Below are positions 58,817 to 64,000 of a stretch of 64,000 nt of DNA, in pieces. The DNA lies in contig JBEWZL010000030.1 in the NCBI GenBank assembly GCA_045837725.1, positions 186,001-250,000 on the forward strand. Reading direction: 5' to 3'. Below the pieces are notes generated by a model. That model ran no database searches, was not told the origin of the DNA, and worked only from the letters and a program-made list of their open reading frames with translations. A program made the translations under genes and the position numbers. This stretch comes from Vermamoeba vermiformis (taxonomy: Eukaryota > Tubulinea > Echinamoebida). The stretch's first letter is position 1. Every line of letters begins with the position of its first letter.

Positions 58817-59980
58817 ATGGAGAGAAGCAATCAAAAAACTGCAACGGAACACTTAGTGTTTTCCGACGAGGACGAGATTGACGATCTGACCGTGTCGCCC
58901 ACCATAAGTCGTATTCAGAGTACTCCTTCACGTCCGAGTAGTCAACAACAGGTAGACGGAATTTTTGTCATTGATATCAAGTGTTATTACCAAAGATTTC
59001 GAATTTCTTTCATTTTTTCGGATCCTGAAGACATTTTTAGGCTCGCACTTCGCCCCAACCCACCACCACCGCGAAAAAGGAAGTACCTAGTAACAAAAAG
59101 TCACAGGGCACGAAGGACGGCCGTGAAGGTACGAAACGAGAAAGGCGTATCGATAATTAACCCTGTCAGATCTATTCGGTAGCTTTGCCAAGTCGTTATC
59201 ACGCGGTTTCAATTCAGCCATCGATGGCATTGAGAAAGCATTTGCACCACAGAGTGACAGCGACGAAGAGAGCGAGGACGAATTCGATGACTTGGTGTTT
59301 AGCAAGACAGAACAGTTCCGCGAGTTGTTTAAACACCCGAACACGGAGGTCATATTGTTTGAGAGCAATTGTAGGAGTATTGTAGTGGGCTCAGTGATAA
59401 TAGGACATTGTTACTTATCGAGCAACTACTTCAACTTCCATTACGTTAACAACTTGCAACAAGACTGCACGGTCGTTATTCCACTGTACACAGTAAGACA
59501 GACTCTCGTACGCTCGTTAACACGTGATATTGACGCATTAGACAGATCGACAAAGTAGCCCCTGGCAGTGCACGCACAGCAAGTGATTCGAAGCAACTCG
59601 TGGTGACATTCTATCTCGAGCCAGAACAGACGTAAGAGCGTAGTTGGTAGTGATGACACGATACTGAATGTATTTTCTATCAGTCCTAATGTGCTCCAGT
59701 TGTGGACTAATGACGGTCGAGTAAGTGCAATTCCAATACGATAACTCAATCACTAATGACATGCACAGATGCATCAATTCTTTGCCTTCAAGCGTGACTT
59801 CCCCAAAGTGATGGGCATTGTGTCACACGCCATACAATCGGCTAAGGTGAGTTACAATTGTACCCTACACAAGTCTAACACCATATCTAGCGACGAGGAC
59901 CACCAGCCGCAGCACAACCTCAATACGTGCCGTATTTGCATCCTAAGTCACCTTCACCCGACACTGAAAGGACACAGTAA
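58817..59980 (+). CDS. GRAM-domain protein
   Basis: Exons 58817-58951, 59041-59128, 59170-59492, 59546-59631, 59684-59720, 59769-59846 and 59891-59980 give 278 residues. A polar, Ser/Lys/Thr-rich N-terminal region leads into an acidic stretch (SDSDEESEDEFDD). A GRAM/PH-like core follows: FRELFKHPNTEVILFESNC, GHCYLSSNYFNFHYVNN (the typical strand pair after a Gly-His), CTVVIPLYTIDKVAPGSA, LWTNDGRMHQFFAFKRDF and a closing helix. GRAM domains bind phosphoinositides or sterol/PS at membrane contacts. No VASt/StART domain or membrane span is present, so this is not a full GRAMD1/Lam protein. A short proline-rich tail ends the protein. The assignment rests on fold pattern, and the precise subfamily is unknown. 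Confidence 0.72.
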
Positions 59981-60062
59981 ACGAGAGTTTATTGCACAAC
60001 ACCATTGTACATAGTTAAATGAAGTCACGCGGATATTACTCCGATTGATTCTCACGACAGCT

Positions 60063-61749
60063 CTATTTCTTGTTCTTTTTGAGCACAGATCTGAAGTCAA
60101 CTTGACCAGGGCCTGTCACTGGCAGGTTGTCCTTCTTGGGCACTACAGGGGAGGACTTGAGCACGACACCACCATACGCGGGCTTGGGAGTATCTGCTGC
60201 TTTGGCCTCTTCTTGTTTCTTGGCCTCTTGCATGCGCTTCCACTCAGCCTCTTTGCGACGCTCTTCTTCTTCGAGTTGCAGTGCTGCTTGTTTCTTCGCC
60301 TCTTCAGCTTTCTTGGCCAGTGCTTGTTGTGCCTCAGCTTGTTCGCGCTCCAATCGCTTCAACTCCTCTTCGCGCTTCTTCGCTTCAGCTTCACGTCGCT
60401 CTTGTTCCTGCTTAGCCGCAAGTTTCTGCGCCTGTTCCAAGCGCTCTTCTTCTTCACGCTTCTTTTGTGCTGCTCGTGCTCGCTCTGCTTCTCGTTCACG
60501 TTCTTGTCGCTCGAAGAATTCACGTTCAATTCGTTTCTGCTCTTCAGCTCCTTGCTTCTCTCGTGCTCGCAGCTCTTCCTCGCGCTTCACACGTTCTTCT
60601 TCCTGTTTTTTCAGCTCAGCCAGACGTTGTTCGTCTTGACGATCTTTCTCCATGCTCATGCGTCGGAACTCTTCGTCTTTCTTGTTCTCTTCTTCCCTCT
60701 TCTTCTCGGCCAATCGTCGCTTGATCTCCTCGCGCTTCCACTCAGCGGAGCCACGTGACGACGATGTACTCTGATTGGCTACACTGTCCGGCACACTGCT
60801 CGGAGCAGGAGTGGTGTTCTGTTGTGCCTCTTGTTGTTTCTTCTCTTCTTCACGCTTCATCTCTTCTTTGCGCTTAGTCTCCTCAGCGAGGCGTTGTGCC
60901 TCTTCTTGTTTTTTGAGCTCTTGTTGGCGTTTGAGCTCAGCACGTACTCGCTCGTCCTCCGCTCTACGCTGTTCAGCGCGCACTTTCTCTTCATTGCGCT
61001 TCTTCTCTTCTTCGCGGGCACGTTCAGCAGCGAGTCGCTTAGCTTCAGCAGCACGTTGTTCAGTGACTTTGGGGTCCTCAGGTGTCGCGCTCACGAGTTG
61101 CGTGTCTTGTGCTTCACCGCGCATTAAAAAACTGCCAGCCATCTCAATAGTCCTCTGATCGAGCACTGGTTGATAGCGCTGTTTGAAATCAGTGCCAGGC
61201 ATGAGTCGGACCAGACCATTCTGAGAAACAAAATTGTCAGTGCTGATCTCTTGCAGGGTTCAGCTACTTACGTGATCGACGACAATAAAGTCTCCAATAT
61301 TACTGTGCTGTGATCCTTCGACTGTTTGCACTACAACTTGAGTTTTCGTTCTAACAGCAGATACACCTTTACATCCAATCAGCACAACTAAAATTAATTG
61401 TAATTATTGTAACATACCTGGTGCATCTTGGCGAGGGTTATAACGTTTCCATGGGCCTAACCGAAAATTCTTATTTTAGTCTTGATTTTAAATAATGAAA
61501 TTCAATACCGTCAGTTATATTGCTGGCTTTGTAGAATGCAATTAACTTCTCCTCCACCATTACATCAAAGTCTTGCTCTTTGCTATTGGTTTTATAGGCA
61601 TACAAGCCCGGGTAGAGGGAAACTATTCCGTTTTTTGTCACCACATCTTGATGCTTGGTGCATTTTTGAACCCATATGGGCTTAAACAATCTATATTGCT
61701 TAAATTGCTTGCGCAATTGCGCAAAGAGCTCGTTGTTTGTGTTATCCAT
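60063..61749 (-). CDS. Coiled-coil protein with conserved-looking N-terminal domain, function unknown
   Basis: Exons 61509-61749, 61418-61456, 61272-61366 and 60063-61220 encode 510 residues from the ATG at 61747-61749 (MDNTNNELF). The first about 145 residues look globular: KPIWVQKCTKHQDVVTKNGI, PWKRYNPRQDAPG and GDFIVVDHNGLVRLMPGTDF, which resembles a PGDYG-type beta module (weak inference). From about residue 170 to 470 the chain is a nearly uninterrupted Arg/Lys/Glu/Ala/Gln helix with EERxxREEE and caldesmon-like repeats, broken once by a Ser/Thr/Pro/Asn loop. A short C-terminal GPGQVDFRSVLKKNKK follows. Such charged single helices occur in cytoskeletal linkers and in many unrelated proteins, so function is not assigned. 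Confidence 0.75.
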
Positions 61750-61954
61750 GTCTGCTTGATCCACAAACTGAGACTTTGATTCCACAAAAAAAACTGAGAA
61801 TTCGCACAAGATTAAGTGATCCTGAAATATTGTAATAAATAGAGCACCTAAAATGATAGGAATCATGATCTTGCGATCGTAAAGACACTCCCGTTTCCTG
61901 CTTACGTGACTTGCACTGTTTTTCCGCAAATGTGAACTCGTGGCTCGTACGTAA

Positions 61955-62259
61955 ATGGAGCTGAGAATAGGATTTGTCTCCGTTATACTTAATTATCGAT
62001 TTGTTTATTTACACGTAAAACAGGTTGCTTTCGAAGGTCGTGGCAGAGCTCACCAAGCTAATGACTTCAAAACTGCTTTGGAGCTCTGCGTACGCCCTCT
62101 TCAAGCTTAGTTTTTACACATTTACATTAGATTTATAAACAAGTGTGAAAAAGAAAAGAGTTCCAAGAAAAACGAAGCCGGATCTGCTCCGAGTGAGTCA
62201 CCTGACGATTGGCAATTCTTGAGGATGCAAGAAGTGACGCTCGTGGACGATTGTCACGA
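61955..62259 (+). CDS. Possible small spliced gene, unrecognised
   Basis: From ATG 61955 a frame runs 51 codons to a stop at 62110. A spliced reading is more attractive: after the acceptor ACAG at 62023 the segment VAFEGRGRAHQANDFKTALELC (62024-62089) meets a GTACG donor. A second exon follows (62144-62259; KSSKKNEAGSAPSESPDDWQ...VDDCHDC) in the same frame, ending at GTAAGC. The upstream exon with the true start and the final exon were not found. Any final exon would overlap the 3' end of the converging gene at 62270-63295. No family is recognised. Confidence 0.25.
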
Positions 62260-62269
62260 TTGTAAGCTC

Positions 62270-63295
62270 TTAGTTTCTTCTGCGTCGCTTCTTGCTGTTG
62301 GCCTTAATTCGTTGGATGATGTACAGGTCACGCTCCTTTCTCGGGTAGCCTTTCTGGTTGACATTAGACCAAATGTGGAAGGGATCGGAGACGAGTCGCT
62401 CGACTTCTTGGCCATCGGAGATGAGAGTGTAGGTCAAGACGAATTTGAAGCCCTTTGTTCGGCCAGGTAACATTGTCTGCGAGATCTTCAAGTTCGGCAG
62501 GGTTACTTCGCCCTTGTCATTGACGGAATGTTGAGGTGACACCGCAGTCATGAATATTTCGCGTTCTTCTTTGCGCAACTTTTTGTCGCAGATCAGTTTG
62601 ACCAAGATGTAGTCACTACTTTTCGCGGGGTAGTGAACTCGCAGCAGGTTGATCGGCAAGATGTTAAACTCTTTAACTTGATGTCGGCCAGGTCCCACGA
62701 CCATAGTCATGCGTTCTCCTTCTTTCTTGGGCAAGTAGCCTTCTTCGGGCGTGAAATCCTCTTCGATCTCCGAAGTCGATGCGCCGTCGCCTGCGTTGTG
62801 AAGGTCGGGAAGCTCGTCGGCGCTTTCTTGCGATGAGGGAGAGTAGGGCTCTGAGTCGCCAGAGTAGTAATATTCTTCATCTTGGTGCGCTGGCTGTGCT
62901 CGTCGACGTGTGTTCGCGTGGTGGTGCTGGTGAGTGGGATGTGGTGCTGTTTCTACGGCTGGTTTGGGTTGAACAACTGGCGGTTGCTGGGAGTGTAAAA
63001 TAGGTGGTGGTGACTTGGTGTCCATTCTGTCGCCGAGTAGTTGATTATTGAGGTTGTCAATATTATTTATTCCCGGATCTGCGATCTCGAGGATTTGGTT
63101 GGAAAACAGCGTTTGATCGCCTAAAAAATTATTGTTCAGCGACAGGTCCATGGCGTTATCGCTAGGCATGCAGGAGGCGGCCGGCAGTGGGAACTGAAAC
63201 ATACCATTCTCCCATTCGTTGTATTTGAAGCCTGGATCGCGTCTTTTCATGAGCGGACTAACCGCACCTTGCATCGGACTTTGTGCACCTTGCAT
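62270..63295 (-). CDS. Candidate Ig-fold (CudA/STAT/p53-like) transcription factor
   Basis: An uninterrupted minus-strand frame of 341 residues. The first about 165 residues are disordered, rich in Pro, Gln, Asn, His, Ser and acidic residues, with polar segments typical of activation regions. From about residue 195 a compact beta-rich domain appears: MTMVVGPGRHQVKEFNILPI, LLRVHYPAKSSDYILVKLIC, KFVLTYTLISDGQEVERLVSDPFHIWSNVNQKG. It ends in a very basic tail (IQRIKANSKKRRRRN), a likely nuclear signal and DNA-contact segment. The order long beta strands, then DxQ...SDPFxIxS, then Lys/Arg recalls the s-type Ig domains of Rel, STAT, p53 and the amoebozoan CudA proteins, but no single family matches securely from memory. 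Confidence 0.5.
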   Translation of the reverse strand: MQGAQSPMQGAVSPLMKRRDPGFKYNEWENGMFQFPLPAASCMPSDNAMDLSLNNNFLGDQTLFSNQILEIADPGINNIDNLNNQLLGDRMDTKSPPPILHSQQPPVVQPKPAVETAPHPTHQHHHANTRRRAQPAHQDEEYYYSGDSEPYSPSSQESADELPDLHNAGDGASTSEIEEDFTPEEGYLPKKEGERMTMVVGPGRHQVKEFNILPINLLRVHYPAKSSDYILVKLICDKKLRKEEREIFMTAVSPQHSVNDKGEVTLPNLKISQTMLPGRTKGFKFVLTYTLISDGQEVERLVSDPFHIWSNVNQKGYPRKERDLYIIQRIKANSKKRRRRN

Positions 63296-64000
63296 ACTTT
63301 CAATATTGCTAAATTTCTCGGTGACGTGTTGTTGTAAACTGTTTCAAGTTGTAAATAAGCAAAATCGAGTTTGAAGGAGTTTGACTTCCGCCTAAGGAAT
63401 TTCACTGAAAAATTCCTTTTTGTTTTCTTTCAAATTTCAGAAGGAAAGTACGCCATTGGTGGACCTTCTGCAAAAAAGGTGAAAACAGACTTTTTTCTTG
63501 AAATATCCATAAGAGTTAGTGCCGTAAACTCTGATTTCAACGGTGAAAGTCCGCTGTCACCCTTCCCTGTCAATCATGAGACCGATGTGCTGTTTAATCT
63601 ACTTTGGTGCAATCTATAGGCAACCTTTTAGAACGTATAAATAAGGAAAAAGCATATAAACGTGACACGGGTTTCAAGCCGATAAATGATTTGCAATACG
63701 TACCGGGTCATCAACGAATCTCAGAGATTTTACTAAATCTCCATTCAATCGGTAAAGTTTGGAATTGAGCTGGGCACCAAATCTTTCTGATTGTTTACGG
63801 AAATATACACAAAAATTTTCGAAAATTAATAACAAATCCATCCGAGATCTCTAAAATCTTCTTTAAAACGCGAGATTAGATGCCTATTTTGTTGCAACGT
63901 ATGAAACATGCACTGTCGATTTTTGCACTATCAGTCGGGCAATTGAACGTTTTTCCTGTCGGGCATCTGTCTGGCTTTCACTTCCCCAGGTGCTTGTGAA
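63296..64000. other. Right edge: leader of the candidate transcription factor and part of an unrecognised plus-strand gene
   Basis: On the plus strand, AATTTCAG at 63433-63440 opens a frame (GKYAIGGPSAKKVKTDFFLE...) that runs to a stop at 63619. That stop coincides with an acceptor (CTATAG). From 63620 a coherent coding segment NLLERINKEKAYKRDTGFKP, then INDLQYVPGHQRISEILLNL, extends to a GTAAAG donor at 63752. Nothing is recognised after that. This looks like internal exons of a gene continuing beyond the window. The family is unknown and the splice pattern is not settled. Confidence 0.3.

Noticed and set aside
60045-60758. 237-codon plus-strand frame rich in Leu and Phe, looking like a membrane protein
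   Set aside because: It is the complement of a Glu/Arg/Lys coiled coil (GAG/AAG/GCG read backwards), which always gives Leu/Phe/Ser.

Overview
The window is nuclear DNA from a gene-dense eukaryotic microbe. Almost every gene is broken by short spliceosomal introns (mostly 43-130 bp, GT-AG, donors GTAAGT or GTACGT), exons are richer in G+C than introns and spacers, and the products are eukaryote-specific machines (CCR4-NOT, FACT, eIF3, augmin, exosome, COP9 signalosome, m-AAA protease). A GCK-III kinase close to severin kinase, a single I-BAR/WH2 protein, a Q-rich chromatin remodeller and a possible Ig-fold transcription factor would fit an amoebozoan or a related unikont protist. The species cannot be fixed from the sequence, and that placement is inference.

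Layout. 0-7.1 kb: 3' end of a MATH-domain gene, ribosomal protein uL14 (RPL23), augmin subunit HAUS4, a degenerate CaMK-like kinase, an unrecognised multi-pass membrane protein and an Oxa1/YidC insertase. 7.1-10.2 kb: the only long gene-free stretch, with tRNA-like tandem units, inverted repeats and relic-like coding pieces. 10.2-21.1 kb, all on the minus strand: RAD54B, SPT16, CTU1/NCS6 and eIF3b. 21.5-34.2 kb, all plus: a CHD-type remodeller ending in FYRN/FYRC domains, a TPX2-like protein, a GCK-III kinase and a CDC50 flippase subunit. 34.3-46.2 kb: PDI, ISD11/LYRM4, BolA1, acylphosphatase, I-BAR/WH2 protein, TTC5/Strap, an SLC17-type transporter and an ankyrin/2-oxoglutarate oxygenase fusion. 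46.4-64 kb: CNOT1, RRP40/EXOSC3, COPS9, an AFG3/FtsH protease, ATP synthase subunit g, a GRAM protein, a coiled-coil protein, a candidate transcription factor and a partial gene at the right edge.

Many genes form divergent pairs with very short spacers. The tightest has 45 bp between the start codons of CNOT1 (deadenylation) and RRP40 (exosome), so two mRNA-decay factors share one promoter region. ISD11 and BolA1 (both mitochondrial Fe-S factors) are neighbours, and chromatin and repair genes (RAD54B, SPT16, CHD) lie within 18 kb.

The most striking unexplained signal is a 12-bp perfect palindrome, TGACACGTGTCA. It occurs ten times (about 0.004 expected by chance), eight times inside short introns of unrelated genes, often next to the 3' splice site, and six copies fall in 4 kb (41.3-45.3 kb). 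Exon structures below were derived by hand from reading frame, GT-AG sites and family alignment from memory; most give complete in-frame proteins of the expected length. No transposon, virus-like element, functional tRNA, rRNA or CRISPR array could be securely identified.
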